Below are positions 1 to 8,590 of a DNA stretch of 64,000 nucleotides, one piece after another (position 1 is the stretch's first letter; the number at the start of each line of letters is the position of its first letter). The stretch is taken from positions 372,001 through 436,000 of the forward strand of contig CALSPF010000001.1 of NCBI GenBank assembly GCA_943788165.1. The letters are read 5' to 3'. The stretch is from an uncultured Flavobacteriaceae bacterium. GTDB lineage: Bacteria > Bacteroidota > Bacteroidia > Flavobacteriales > Flavobacteriaceae. The notes beneath the pieces are model-generated. The model ran no database searches. It was not told where the DNA came from and worked only from the letters and a program-made list of their open reading frames with translations. The translations under genes and the position numbers were made by a program.

Positions 1-63
1 AAAGCTGCGCCACCAGTGAAATTAAATTTAACCTATTCGCAACAAGTTGTTGCGAGCTATTGA
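1..63 (+). CDS. ftsQ: C-terminal end of a division protein, probably FtsQ (partial)
   Basis: An open frame enters from the left edge and ends in TGA at 61-63, leaving 20 residues that end LNLTYSQQVVASY. It lies 7 bases before ftsA. In Flavobacteriia the gene directly before ftsA-ftsZ is ftsQ, which encodes the single-pass membrane protein linking early and late divisome components. The identity rests on position and on a hydrophobic beta-strand-like C-terminus, because too little sequence is present for a domain call. Confidence 0.55.
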   Translation, partial: KAAPPVKLNLTYSQQVVASY

Positions 64-70
64 TTAGGAC

Positions 71-1390
71 ATGGAAAATAAGAAAATTGCCGTTGGCTTA
101 GACATTGGAACTACCAAAATAGTTGTCATGGTTGGTCAAAAAAACGAATTCGATAAAGTCGAAATTCTCGGGATTGGAAAATCAAAAAGTTTGGGTGTCC
201 ATCGCGGTGTGGTGAACAATATTACCCAAACAATACAGTCCATTCAGCAAGCTACTCTTGAAGCCAATTCCAAATCTGGCTTAACGATCAATGAAGTGGT
301 TGTTGGGATTGCGGGACAGCATATCCGTAGTTTACAACACAGCGACTACATCACTCGCGATAATGCGGATGAAGTAATTGATGAACAAGATATTGAAACG
401 CTAATCAATCAGGTTTACAAACTTGTCATGCTGCCCGGAGAAGAAATTATTCATGTGCTTCCGCAAGAATACAAGGTAGATGGACAAGCAGAAATCAAGG
501 AACCCATTGGTATGTATGGCGGACGTTTGGAAGCCAATTTTCATGTTGTGGTTGGCCAAGTTTCCTCTATCAGAAACATTGGTAGATGCATCAAGAGCGC
601 TGGCCTTGAAATGGGGAACATCACGCTAGAGCCCATCGCTTCTTCTGATGCTGTTTTAAGCCAAGAAGAAAAAGAGGCTGGTGTTGCTTTGATTGACATA
701 GGAGGTGGAACAACCGACTTAGCTATTTTTAAAGACGGGATTATTCGACACACTGCAGTGATTCCTTTTGGAGGAAATGTCATTACTGAGGATGTCAAAG
801 AAGGATGTTCGATCATTCAAAAACAAGCAGAGTTATTGAAAGTGAAATTTGGTTCCGCTTGGCCTGGAGAGAATAAAGAAACTGAAATTGTTTCCATTCC
901 TGGTTTACGCGGAAGAGATCCTAAAGAGATTTCATTAAAAACGTTATCAAAAATAATTAACGCTCGTGTAATTGAAATTATAGAGCAGGCGTACTTAGAA
1001 ATAAAAAACTACGGTCACGAAGACCAAAAGAAAAAACTCATAGCCGGTATCGTTTTAACTGGAGGTGGAAGCCAATTAAAGCACTTGAAACAACTGGTAG
1101 AATACATTACTGGTATGGATACACGTGTTGGCTATCCTAATGAGCACTTAGCGGGTGATACTGATGAGCAAACCACCAGCCCAATGTATTCAACAGCCGT
1201 TGGATTATTGATGGCTGCCCTTGAAAAAGCACCTGTTGAAATACTTTCTACAGGAGCGAACGCAGAAGGAGAAGAAGGAGCTGAAGTGCAAGAAACAGAA
1301 ATCTTGCCACAAGCAGTACTCACAAAAAACAGAAACTCTGTCCTCGAACGATGGACAGATAAGTTTAAAGAATTTTTAGACAAAGCCTAA
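71..1390 (+). CDS. ftsA: cell division protein FtsA
   Basis: Actin-like ATPase that anchors FtsZ filaments to the inner membrane. The 439 residues carry the phosphate-1 loop near the N-terminus (GLDIGTTK), a phosphate-2 segment around residue 206 (LIDIGGGTTDLA) and the adenosine-binding LTGGGSQ around residue 327. The last 15 or so residues (ERWTDKFKEFLDKA) form an amphipathic membrane-targeting helix, as expected for the family. The length is normal for Bacteroidota. The gene lies between the ftsQ tail and ftsZ, with 10 bases to the ftsZ start, so the three are very likely one transcription unit. The ATG at 71 is the first in-frame start after the ftsQ stop. Confidence 0.97.
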   Translation: MENKKIAVGLDIGTTKIVVMVGQKNEFDKVEILGIGKSKSLGVHRGVVNNITQTIQSIQQATLEANSKSGLTINEVVVGIAGQHIRSLQHSDYITRDNADEVIDEQDIETLINQVYKLVMLPGEEIIHVLPQEYKVDGQAEIKEPIGMYGGRLEANFHVVVGQVSSIRNIGRCIKSAGLEMGNITLEPIASSDAVLSQEEKEAGVALIDIGGGTTDLAIFKDGIIRHTAVIPFGGNVITEDVKEGCSIIQKQAELLKVKFGSAWPGENKETEIVSIPGLRGRDPKEISLKTLSKIINARVIEIIEQAYLEIKNYGHEDQKKKLIAGIVLTGGGSQLKHLKQLVEYITGMDTRVGYPNEHLAGDTDEQTTSPMYSTAVGLLMAALEKAPVEILSTGANAEGEEGAEVQETEILPQAVLTKNRNSVLERWTDKFKEFLDKA

Positions 1391-1400
1391 ATTTAACAGC

Positions 1401-3473
1401 ATGAGCGAAGAAACCATGGATACCATATCTGGCAACTTTAATTTTGATTTACCAAAAAACCGATCCAATGTAATAAAGGTCATCGGTGTCGGTGGAGGAG
1501 GAAGCAATGCGATCAATTATATGTTCCAGCAAGGAATTGTGGGCGTTGATTTTGTCGTATGTAATACCGATGCTCAGGCATTGGAAAAAAGCAGTGTTCC
1601 AATCAAGATTCAATTGGGGGCTTCTTTAACCGAAGGCCTTGGGGCTGGAGCCAACCCAGAGATTGGACGTCAGTCTGCCCAAGAAAGTGTTGACGCACTT
1701 CACGATTTGCTTTCTACCCAAACAAAAATGGTGTTCATTACTGCCGGTATGGGTGGAGGAACCGGTACAGGTGCAGCGCCAATCATTGCCAAAATGGCCA
1801 AAGAAATGGGAATCTTAACCGTTGGAATTGTTACGATGCCCTTTCAGTTTGAAGGAAAAATACGCTTGGAACAAGCGCAACGTGGGATGGAAGAGATGAA
1901 ATCCAATGTCGATTCACTTATTGTAATTAACAACAACAAACTACGTGAAGTTTATGGTAACCTTGGCTTTAAAGCTGGTTTCGCAAAAGCCGACGAAGTT
2001 TTAGCGACAGCAGCCAAAGGGATTGCAGAAGTAATCACTCATCACTACACGCAAAACATTGACCTTAAAGACGCGAAAACAGTATTGAGTGATAGTGGCT
2101 CAGCCATTATGGGTTCTGCTTTTGCCGAGGGAGAAAATCGTGCACAAGAATCTATTGTAAAAGCCCTAGACTCTCCTTTGTTGAATGACAATAAAATCAA
2201 TGGGTGTAAAAACGTATTGCTTCTAATTGTCTCTGGAGAAGAAGAAATAACCATTGATGAGATAGGTGAGATTAATGACTATATTCAAGCCGAAGCTGGT
2301 AATAGTACGAACATTATTATGGGAGTGGGAGAAGATCCTTCTTTAGGAAATAGTATCTCGGTTACGATTATTGCAACAGGTTTTGATTCCGAACAACAAT
2401 ATGAAATTGTCAATACTGAAGCGAAGAAAATCATCCACGCGCTCGAAGAAGAGCAGCCTTTGGTACACGACTTAACCCAAGCTCCTGCAAGTCTTGAGAC
2501 CATTTTTGATACCCCCATCGAAAAAACAATCGAAGAGCCGGTTGTGAAATATAGTTTAGAAGAAGAGGTGGAAGAAACTGTTGTTCAGAAAGTGACCAAT
2601 AGTCAAGATTTTGAAGCTCCATTCGAAGAAAAAGAAAAAGAAGTTTCACAAGAAATCATCAATCAAATTGAAGTTCACGCTTTTGAAGCGGTGACACCCA
2701 TTGCTGAAATAGAAGTTGTTACCGAAGTCGTTACGTCAGAGCATCAATTGATTCCAACTACAGTATCAATCGCTTCTCTAGAAGTAAATGCACCTGAGTT
2801 TGTTACATTAGCAAAACCAGTACAAAATAATTCAGTTCCTTTAGTTGAGGAAGATGAATTTGTATTCAACGACATATCTGCCGTATTAAATAGTATTGAA
2901 GTTGTTGATCCAGAATTGCTTGATGAAGAGGAGAAACAACAAATTGAGTTTGAGTTTGAATTGCCCTTGGCAGCTTCAGCCAAGCAAGAAGAAATGCCTG
3001 CAGCGGTTATTACAGAAACAAAAATTGAAGCCGAAGCCGAGACAGAAACTGTCTTTCAATTAGACGATCATTTTTCAGTCACAACTGCCGTCAGCGAAAA
3101 GGAGGAAGCAATCGATGAAGCAATTGAGGAAGGAATCAATTTTAAAGTAGTTGAAAAAACCGAACTTCCCATCGCAACCACTCAATCGCCTTCAGCTGCA
3201 GAAACGAGTCCTTTTGATAAATCCATAGAGGAAAGCATCAGCCAAGAAAACGAAAAACGGAAAGAACAACTGAAGCAATTCAATTATACTTTCAAGAACA
3301 AATTAAATCACATTGAGGAAATGGAACGCCAGCCCGCCTACAAACGCTTGGGCTTTGAACCAGACGAGGCTGTTGAAGAGCAACCGCCTTCCACCTTTAG
3401 TCTTGATGCAGATAGTAATGACGACATTCAATTACGCTCAAATAATTCATTTTTACACGATAACGTAGACTAA
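1401..3473 (+). CDS. ftsZ: cell division protein FtsZ, long-linker form
   Basis: Tubulin-like GTPase that forms the Z-ring at the division site. The GTP-binding domain holds the tubulin signature GGGTGTG at about residue 118 and the catalytic T7 loop NIDLKD at about residue 219. The folded core ends near residue 320. After it comes an exceptionally long (about 340 residues) acidic stretch rich in Glu and Val, then a conserved C-terminal peptide (ELRSNN-like, here [14 protein letters not shown]) of the flavobacterial type that presumably binds partners such as FtsA. At 690 residues it is far longer than the roughly 380 of E. coli FtsZ, but such extended linkers are usual in Flavobacteriia. It ends 2 bases before the YqeY-family gene. 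Confidence 0.98.
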   Translation: MSEETMDTISGNFNFDLPKNRSNVIKVIGVGGGGSNAINYMFQQGIVGVDFVVCNTDAQALEKSSVPIKIQLGASLTEGLGAGANPEIGRQSAQESVDALHDLLSTQTKMVFITAGMGGGTGTGAAPIIAKMAKEMGILTVGIVTMPFQFEGKIRLEQAQRGMEEMKSNVDSLIVINNNKLREVYGNLGFKAGFAKADEVLATAAKGIAEVITHHYTQNIDLKDAKTVLSDSGSAIMGSAFAEGENRAQESIVKALDSPLLNDNKINGCKNVLLLIVSGEEEITIDEIGEINDYIQAEAGNSTNIIMGVGEDPSLGNSISVTIIATGFDSEQQYEIVNTEAKKIIHALEEEQPLVHDLTQAPASLETIFDTPIEKTIEEPVVKYSLEEEVEETVVQKVTNSQDFEAPFEEKEKEVSQEIINQIEVHAFEAVTPIAEIEVVTEVVTSEHQLIPTTVSIASLEVNAPEFVTLAKPVQNNSVPLVEEDEFVFNDISAVLNSIEVVDPELLDEEEKQQIEFEFELPLAASAKQEEMPAAVITETKIEAEAETETVFQLDDHFSVTTAVSEKEEAIDEAIEEGINFKVVEKTELPIATTQSPSAAETSPFDKSIEESISQENEKRKEQLKQFNYTFKNKLNHIEEMERQPAYKRLGFEPDEAVEEQPPSTFSLDADSNDDIQLRSNNSFLHDNVD

Positions 3474-3475
3474 CC

Positions 3476-3928
3476 ATGGGAATATTATCCAATCTTACAG
3501 AAGAAATTAAAGACGCTATGCGAGCGAAAGACAGTTTGAAATTAGAGGCCTTACGTGCCATAAAATCAGCTGTAATACTTGAACAAACTGCTAGCGGTGG
3601 GGGTGGCGATTTATCGGAAGAACAAGAAATCAAATTGGTACAGAAATTAGTAAAGCAACGTAAAGACAGTGCAACAATTTTCCGTGACCAAAACCGTATT
3701 GATTTGGCTGAACCTGAAGAGGCGCAAGCAGAAGTCATATCGGCCTTTCTACCTGAGCAATTGTCGGAAGATGAAGTAGCGGCAATCATCCAGGATATCA
3801 TTGTCAAAACCGGTGCAGAGGGAATGAAAGATATGGGTAAAGTTATGGGAATGGCCTCAACTCAAATGGCCGGAAAAGCCGATGGAAAGACCATTTCGAC
3901 CATTGTGAAGCAAAAACTTTCGTCTTAA
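3476..3928 (+). CDS. GatB/YqeY domain-containing protein
   Basis: A 150-residue all-helical protein of the YqeY family (GatB C-terminal-like domain). The domain resembles the tRNA-binding tail of the Glu/Gln-tRNA amidotransferase B subunit, but free-standing YqeY proteins have no firmly assigned role. Family hallmarks seen here are the N-terminal LTEEIKDAMRAKDSLKLEALRAIKSA helix (read in two parts) and the C-terminal MGKVMG ... GKADGKTIS motif. It starts 2 bases after the ftsZ stop, so it is co-transcribed and probably translationally coupled with the division genes. The same order is common in Flavobacteriaceae. It converges with the minus-strand oxidoreductase, leaving a 10-base gap and no visible terminator. 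Confidence 0.9.
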   Translation: MGILSNLTEEIKDAMRAKDSLKLEALRAIKSAVILEQTASGGGGDLSEEQEIKLVQKLVKQRKDSATIFRDQNRIDLAEPEEAQAEVISAFLPEQLSEDEVAAIIQDIIVKTGAEGMKDMGKVMGMASTQMAGKADGKTISTIVKQKLSS

Positions 3929-3938
3929 GTTAATTTTC

Positions 3939-4916
3939 CTAGCTACAATCAATTACAATTTTTCCACGGACCTTGCGGTCCATCATTTCTTCCATGGCTT
4001 TGTGGGCTTGTGCCAAGGGATATTGAGCATGAATATGTGGTTTTAACTTTCCTTCTGCATGCCATTGCATTAACTCCATGGTGTTTTGCATATTGTCATT
4101 GGGAAACTGCATGGCCCAGGAACCCCAAAAAACGCCTACAATTTGACAGCCTTTCAATAAAGCCAGATTTAAAGGTATTTTAGGGATTTCTCCAGCCGCA
4201 AATCCAACGACTAAAAAACGTCCCTCCCAGCCAATTGCGCGAAGGGCAGGCTCAGAGAATTTATCACCGACTGGATCGTAAATCACATCGGCTCCTTTGC
4301 CATCAGTCAATTCCTTGATTCTTTTCTTTAGGTCTTCTGTGGTGTAATTAATTCCCTCATCTGCGCCATATGTTTTGCACAAGGTCAATTTATCTTCAGT
4401 AGAAGCACAGGCAATTACTCTTGCACCCATCAGTTTTCCTAATTCTACTGCCGCTAGCCCAACCCCGCCAGAGGCACCAAGTACCACAAGGGTTTCACCT
4501 TCTTTTAATCGAGCCCTGTTTTTTAATGCATGAAAGGAAGTACCATAGGCCATCAAAAAAGAAGCCCCTACTGCATTGTCCATTTGTGGAGGTTTAGGAA
4601 AAACATTTCGTGCAGGCGCAACAACTTCTTCTGCAAAACCACCATTGGTGACAAAACCAAATACTTCATCGCCAACCTTTAAGTGTTTTACCGCACTGCC
4701 AATCGAGGAAACAACTCCTGCAATGTCGCTTCCCGGGGTAAACGGAAGTTCTGGCTTGTATTGGTATTTCCCTTGAATGATTAAAGTATCTGGGAAGTTT
4801 AAACTACAGGCTTTTACCCGAACTACCACTTCTTTTTCTCCTGGACGTAAGTTGGGGAGCTCTTTCAAAACCAGGTCAGATGGAGGGCCATATTTTTCAC
4901 ATACAATTGCTTTCAT
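3939..4916 (-). CDS. NADPH:quinone oxidoreductase family protein (zinc-free MDR)
   Basis: Medium-chain dehydrogenase/reductase of 325 residues. It has an N-terminal GroES-like domain (MKAIVCEKYGPPSDL; GSDIAGVV about residue 60) and a Rossmann domain with GASGGVGLAAVELGK around residue 145 for NADPH binding. The catalytic-zinc cysteines of true alcohol dehydrogenases are not evident, which points to the quinone oxidoreductase / enoyl-reductase branch. The frame extends upstream to 5003 through unrelated sequence. The ATG at 4916 was chosen because family homology starts there and because it clears the upstream gene by 16 bases. It is last in a minus-strand run with the carboxyltransferase and histidine phosphatase, a grouping seen in acyl-CoA catabolism loci. 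The substrate is unknown. Confidence 0.88.
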   Translation of the reverse strand: MKAIVCEKYGPPSDLVLKELPNLRPGEKEVVVRVKACSLNFPDTLIIQGKYQYKPELPFTPGSDIAGVVSSIGSAVKHLKVGDEVFGFVTNGGFAEEVVAPARNVFPKPPQMDNAVGASFLMAYGTSFHALKNRARLKEGETLVVLGASGGVGLAAVELGKLMGARVIACASTEDKLTLCKTYGADEGINYTTEDLKKRIKELTDGKGADVIYDPVGDKFSEPALRAIGWEGRFLVVGFAAGEIPKIPLNLALLKGCQIVGVFWGSWAMQFPNDNMQNTMELMQWHAEGKLKPHIHAQYPLAQAHKAMEEMMDRKVRGKIVIDCS

Positions 4917-4932
4917 ATTTTTATTTTTAGGG

Positions 4933-6510
4933 TTACCAGCTGTCAATAAAACGAGAACGGCTGGGGGTGTTATTTTGTGGGTGACAGTCCAAGGCTGTCG
5001 CAATTCTTTTTCGGGTTTCTACAGGATCAATGACCTCATCGAACTCTAGGGTTTCCGCAGCATTAATTGCTTTGCCTTTTTCATATTCTTGAGCGACCAA
5101 TTGTTCGTATAAAATCTCGTATTCTTGTTTGTTCTTTGTGGCTTCTAGTTCTTTTTTAAATCCAAGCTTAACAGCTCCTTCCAATCCCATGGCGCCAAAC
5201 TCTCCACTCTGCCATGAAAGGGTTAAAAAGGAAGCGTGAAAACTACCGCCAGCCATGGCCATAGCTCCCAAGCCATAGGCCTTCCGCAGAACAATGGTTA
5301 TCATAGGCACTTCTAGAGAAGCTGCCGCAATGAATAAACGAGACGAATGTCGAATTAATCCTTGTTGCTCATGATCTGGCCCCACCATGAAACCAGGGGT
5401 ATCGCATAAGGAAATGACAGCTAGTCCAAAGGCATTGCATAATTGTAAGAAACGGGCCGCTTTGTCTGCTGCATTGCTATCAATAGCTCCGCCCAAGGTG
5501 CGTGTACTGTTGGCAATAAGGCCCATGGGTTTACCTTCTATACGAATGAGGGAAGTAATCATATTTTGCGCAAACTCTTTACGGAGCTCTAAGACCGAGT
5601 CTTTATCGGCAATTACTTCGATAATTTTGGTTACATCATAGGCATATCGCCTGTCTTCTGGTAAAATGGAATACAGTTTCCTTTGTTGGTGTTCTTCCCA
5701 TTTTGGTGTTCTTCCCTGAAAATAACTGAGGTACTTTTTGGCTATTTTTACGGCTTCCTCCTCGTTTTCTACCAATACATCGATCACACCGTTTTTGGTA
5801 AGTGTTGTGGCTGGCCCAATTTCTTTCGGATGAAAGCTGCCCAATCCTCCTCCTTCGATCATGGCTGGACCTCCCATGCCCATTGAGGCTTCCTTGGTAG
5901 CAATAATAATGTCTGCGCAGCCCGCGATGGCCGCATTACCCGCAAAACAATATCCGCCAACAATTGCAATACGTGGAATTTTCCCGCTAAGACGTGCAAA
6001 CGAGCGCCAGGTCATCAGATCTAGTCCGCCAGTACTGACTGGCGCAAAATCTACATCCCCCGGGCGGCCACCGCCTCCTTCAACAAAAAAGAGAATTGGG
6101 CAGTTTGCCTTTTCGGCTAAAGCCATTAATCGATCTGTTTTCTTGTGCCCAAAGGCACCTTGTGTACCGGCAAGTACGGTGTAATCGTAACTTAAAATAT
6201 AACAGTTGGTGTTTTTATCAAAGGCCGTTGCATTGATTTTGCCGATTCCAGTGATTAAGCCGTCTGCTGGTGTGTGCTCTCTTAATTCTTGAATTGATTT
6301 ACGTCCTTTTTGGCCAGCTACAATCAAAGAACCAATTTCGTCGAAGGAGTCCGCATCACAAAGATCGTCAATGTTTTCGCGTGCAGTTCGTTTGCCCGAG
6401 GCATGTCTTTTCTTAACGGCAGTAGATCGGTTAGCGTCAGTTAGAAAAGCTTGGCGTTGTTTTAATTCTTGTATGTCTTTTCGCTCTTGCGGGATGCTTT
6501 TTTTTGCCAT
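4933..6510 (-). CDS. acyl-CoA carboxylase carboxyltransferase (beta) subunit
   Basis: A 525-residue biotin-dependent carboxyltransferase with the N and C crotonase-like halves fused. The N-half begins near GKRTARENIDDLCD (residue 40) and includes FFVEGGGGRPGD. The C-half carries the oxyanion-forming glycines in GGAIDSNAADKAARF and CDTPGFMVGPDHEQQG, then RKAYGLGAMAMAGGSF. Such enzymes move the carboxyl group from biotin to acetyl-, propionyl- or another acyl-CoA. The propionyl/methylmalonyl genes mce and meaB lie 1.7 kb away on the other strand, so propionyl-CoA is a plausible but unproven substrate. No biotin carboxylase or biotin carrier gene is in the window. It starts 9 bases after the phosphatase stop, which suggests an operon. 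The protein is not the usual flavobacterial PccB type. Confidence 0.88.
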   Translation of the reverse strand: MAKKSIPQERKDIQELKQRQAFLTDANRSTAVKKRHASGKRTARENIDDLCDADSFDEIGSLIVAGQKGRKSIQELREHTPADGLITGIGKINATAFDKNTNCYILSYDYTVLAGTQGAFGHKKTDRLMALAEKANCPILFFVEGGGGRPGDVDFAPVSTGGLDLMTWRSFARLSGKIPRIAIVGGYCFAGNAAIAGCADIIIATKEASMGMGGPAMIEGGGLGSFHPKEIGPATTLTKNGVIDVLVENEEEAVKIAKKYLSYFQGRTPKWEEHQQRKLYSILPEDRRYAYDVTKIIEVIADKDSVLELRKEFAQNMITSLIRIEGKPMGLIANSTRTLGGAIDSNAADKAARFLQLCNAFGLAVISLCDTPGFMVGPDHEQQGLIRHSSRLFIAAASLEVPMITIVLRKAYGLGAMAMAGGSFHASFLTLSWQSGEFGAMGLEGAVKLGFKKELEATKNKQEYEILYEQLVAQEYEKGKAINAAETLEFDEVIDPVETRKRIATALDCHPQNNTPSRSRFIDSW

Positions 6511-6519
6511 AGGATAAAG

Positions 6520-7233
6520 TTACACAAAAGTGATCATGTCTTTTTTTAGGTGGGGTAATTCATTGAAAGAAAGTAGATTGAATTTTTCTCCGGTGAGTAA
6601 AAAGGTTGTAAAAGAGGTGTTTCTGATGGAGAAGTTTAATTCAGCTACAGCTTTTTCTGTCGGAAGTCCGAGACATTCTGCTGTAATAGCACTAATGGTT
6701 CCCCCAGAGGTAAACAGCGCAACATTTTCCCCTTTTTGTGTTGCAGCCAGTATTTCTTCCAGTCCTTCACGGACCTCTTCCCTAAAGGATTTCCAGCTGG
6801 GAATGCCATCCACCGAAAAATGACCTTCTGCCCAATTTCCTAAAAAGTATTGGAAACCCAGCATTCCATTACGCATAGCCAGTGATGGATTTTGCTTAGA
6901 GGAAAGGCTTAGCTTTTTTAAGTATTCGTCTGTTTCCATCAAAGCCGGTAGTGCAATTTTCATTGCCTTAATTCCTTGATGTTCTTTCAGCCCTTTTATT
7001 TCTACTGCGGCTGGAAAGGCAAACTCGTTGTCTTCATAACATTCTTTGACTCCTTTGTAGGTGTCTTTTTGCCTCTCTAGGGGGCCTACAAACACTTGGT
7101 CAAAGTTGAGTTTTTCTCTTACCAAATAGTCACCCAAAAGACTGGCTTGTTCTCTGCCTTTGGGGGAAAGTACATCGTAATTATCGGCGCCTAAAGAAGC
7201 CTGTCCGTGGCGAAAAAAATATAGTTTACTCAT
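6520..7233 (-). CDS. histidine phosphatase family protein
   Basis: A 237-residue phosphoglycerate-mutase-like protein. The catalytic RHG motif is at residues 8-10 (YFFRHGQAS), the second arginine lies in the GPLERQKDTYK segment, and the second catalytic histidine position is replaced or shifted in LFTSGGTISA, where most members have a His. The RHG core therefore looks intact, but the usual second-histidine motif is unclear. The substrate cannot be told from sequence. The gene heads the minus-strand trio with the carboxyltransferase and quinone oxidoreductase. The ATG at 7233 is the only good start and directly precedes the conserved first strand. Confidence 0.85.
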   Translation of the reverse strand: MSKLYFFRHGQASLGADNYDVLSPKGREQASLLGDYLVREKLNFDQVFVGPLERQKDTYKGVKECYEDNEFAFPAAVEIKGLKEHQGIKAMKIALPALMETDEYLKKLSLSSKQNPSLAMRNGMLGFQYFLGNWAEGHFSVDGIPSWKSFREEVREGLEEILAATQKGENVALFTSGGTISAITAECLGLPTEKAVAELNFSIRNTSFTTFLLTGEKFNLLSFNELPHLKKDMITFV

Positions 7234-7333
7234 GCTCGTAAAACAGAATTATGTGCTGATTGATTTACTAAGCTAAGGAATTGCTTTGTAAAAAGTAGAC
7301 ATCTTTCCATCAGTTTTTAGTTTGTTGAAATCC

Positions 7334-7365
7334 CTTGCTTATGCTTTAAGATAGTTTTACATTTG
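7334..7365 (+). promoter_or_regulatory. Bacteroidota-type promoter of tRNA-Arg
   Basis: A perfect -7 element TACATTTG is at 7358-7365, with a CTTG (near-TTTG) -33 element at 7334-7337, 20 bases upstream. This matches the known TTTG-N19/20-TAnnTTTG consensus. The mature tRNA starts 12 bases after the element, as expected for a tRNA promoter with a very short 5' leader. Confidence 0.7.
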
Positions 7366-7376
7366 TCTCAATCATT

Positions 7377-7450
7377 GGCTCAGTAGTTCAACTGGATAGA
7401 ATATCAGATTTCGGCTCTGACGGTTAGGGGTTCGAATCCCTTCTGGGTCA
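7377..7450 (+). tRNA. tRNA-Arg (anticodon UCG)
   Basis: A 74-base cloverleaf can be folded by hand. The acceptor stem is GGCTCAG with CTGGGTC (two G-U pairs), the anticodon stem is TCAGA/TCTGA, and the seven-base loop TTTCGGC puts TCG at positions 34-36. The variable loop is CGGTT and the T-arm is AGGGG-TTCGAAT-CCCTT. The discriminator is A, and the 3' CCA is not encoded. Anticodon UCG reads CGN arginine codons. It has its own promoter and a terminator 10 bases downstream, so it is a single-gene unit. Confidence 0.95.
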
Positions 7451-7460
7451 CGATAAGTTT

Positions 7461-7492
7461 AAAAGACCTCCATTGCATGGAGGTCTTTTTTT
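7461..7492 (+). terminator. intrinsic terminator of tRNA-Arg
   Basis: An inverted repeat, AAAAGACCTCCAT, loop TGC, then the complement ending in a run of seven T. It lies 10 bases past the tRNA 3' end. Confidence 0.9.
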
Positions 7493-7586
7493 GTGGAGTC
7501 AATTCTCTTTACTATAATATATCTTATATTGTATATCCTCAAGGTCTTCTAATAACTTAACCTTTTTACTGTTCTAAAATATATTC

Positions 7587-8063
7587 ATGAAAATTAATTG
7601 GAAAAAAGACCTATTCTCATCAACCTATCAGTTATCCTCTAATCACGAAAGTGTAGGTGAGTTGAAGGAAAAGGTTTTTAGTAACTCCACCAAGGCTGAG
7701 TTATTTGGGGTCAAAATAAAATTTAGCAAGAGTGATTTTTTTAGTTCAGAAGTAAAAATCATTGACAGGACATTAAATCAAGAAATTGGAAAAATTAAAT
7801 TCAATGCATGGGGCAACAAAGCTGTTATATCCCTCAATGGTGCGAAGTTCCAATGGGAGTATGAAAAATTCTGGGCTAGCAAGTGGCAAATCGCTAGAAA
7901 TGGGATAGTTGTTTGCCGCTATAAAAGCAAAACTAGTAGGGGATCAATTGAGTCCACCGTAAAAGATGAGGCACTTATTTTAACCGGATTATTTATTTAT
8001 AATCATTATTTGAAAATCACAATGATGGTTGTTATGTTTATTGTTCTATTTGCATCTACTTGA
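7587..8063 (+). CDS. hypothetical protein with one C-terminal membrane segment
   Basis: A 158-residue protein that I do not recognise. The first 130 residues look soluble and rich in alternating hydrophobic and polar residues, suggesting beta structure, with several lysines and aromatic residues (FNAWGNKAVISLNGAKFQW; FWASKWQIARNG). The pattern is loosely like LURP-one/Tubby-type beta-barrel proteins, but this is only an impression. The last 20 or so residues (LKITMMVVMFIVLFAST) form a single hydrophobic segment, giving a tail-anchored topology. It stands alone between the tRNA-Arg terminator and mce, on AT-rich sequence, and ends in TGA, unlike most neighbours. ATG 7587 is the first start in the frame. 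Confidence 0.7.
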   Translation: MKINWKKDLFSSTYQLSSNHESVGELKEKVFSNSTKAELFGVKIKFSKSDFFSSEVKIIDRTLNQEIGKIKFNAWGNKAVISLNGAKFQWEYEKFWASKWQIARNGIVVCRYKSKTSRGSIESTVKDEALILTGLFIYNHYLKITMMVVMFIVLFAST

Positions 8064-8185
8064 GTATGTAAGAATGTGTGATCCATGTGTTTACTTCTTC
8101 AAAATAAGAATGTGTAATCTGTTATTTTTAAACTTTGGAGAGAAAATAACTTCCTTATTGTATCTTGTTGTGGTAAATACGTAAA

Positions 8186-8587
8186 ATGAAGCAACTAGAA
8201 CATGTAGGTATTGCTGTCAAAGATTTGGAAGCAGCTATTGCGCAATATTCTACTCTTTTGAATACCCCCTGCTATAAACAAGAAGAGGTTAAAAGTCAAG
8301 AGGTTGCCACTGCTTTTTTTAAACTTAAGGACCAAAAAATTGAATTGCTAGCAGCCACTTCGCCCACTAGTCCCATCGCGAAATTTTTGGATCGTAATGG
8401 CGAAGGGATTCACCATCTTGCTTTTGAGGTAGACGATATTGCTGCTGAAGTGGATCGCTTGGCTTCAGATGGGTTTACGCCTTTACAGGAAAAGCCTTTT
8501 CGTGGAGCAGACAACAAATTAGTGGCCTTTTTTCACCCCAAAACTACCCATGGTGTTTTGGTTGAAATATGTCAAGAAATTCGTTAA
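8186..8587 (+). CDS. mce: methylmalonyl-CoA epimerase
   Basis: A 133-residue VOC-superfamily protein made of two paired beta-alpha-beta modules. It interconverts the (S) and (R) forms of methylmalonyl-CoA between propionyl-CoA carboxylase and the B12-dependent mutase. Visible family features are LEHVGIAVKDLE at the N-terminus (metal-ligand His6), GEGIHHLAFEVDD (His76/77) and the C-terminal GVLVEICQ (Glu127). The length is typical. meaB follows after 3 bases, which supports the pathway assignment. A weak TATCTTG element at 8161-8167 could serve as promoter. The mutase itself is not in the window. Confidence 0.93.
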   Translation: MKQLEHVGIAVKDLEAAIAQYSTLLNTPCYKQEEVKSQEVATAFFKLKDQKIELLAATSPTSPIAKFLDRNGEGIHHLAFEVDDIAAEVDRLASDGFTPLQEKPFRGADNKLVAFFHPKTTHGVLVEICQEIR

Positions 8588-8590
8588 GTC

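Noticed and set aside
4917-5003. Extension of the quinone oxidoreductase into the carboxyltransferase gene
   Set aside because: The extra residues are out-of-frame translation of the neighbouring gene's 3' end.
7377-7450. tRNA-Arg as an attachment site of an integrated element
   Set aside because: No second copy of the tRNA 3' end and no integrase were found nearby; the following genes are mostly core metabolism.
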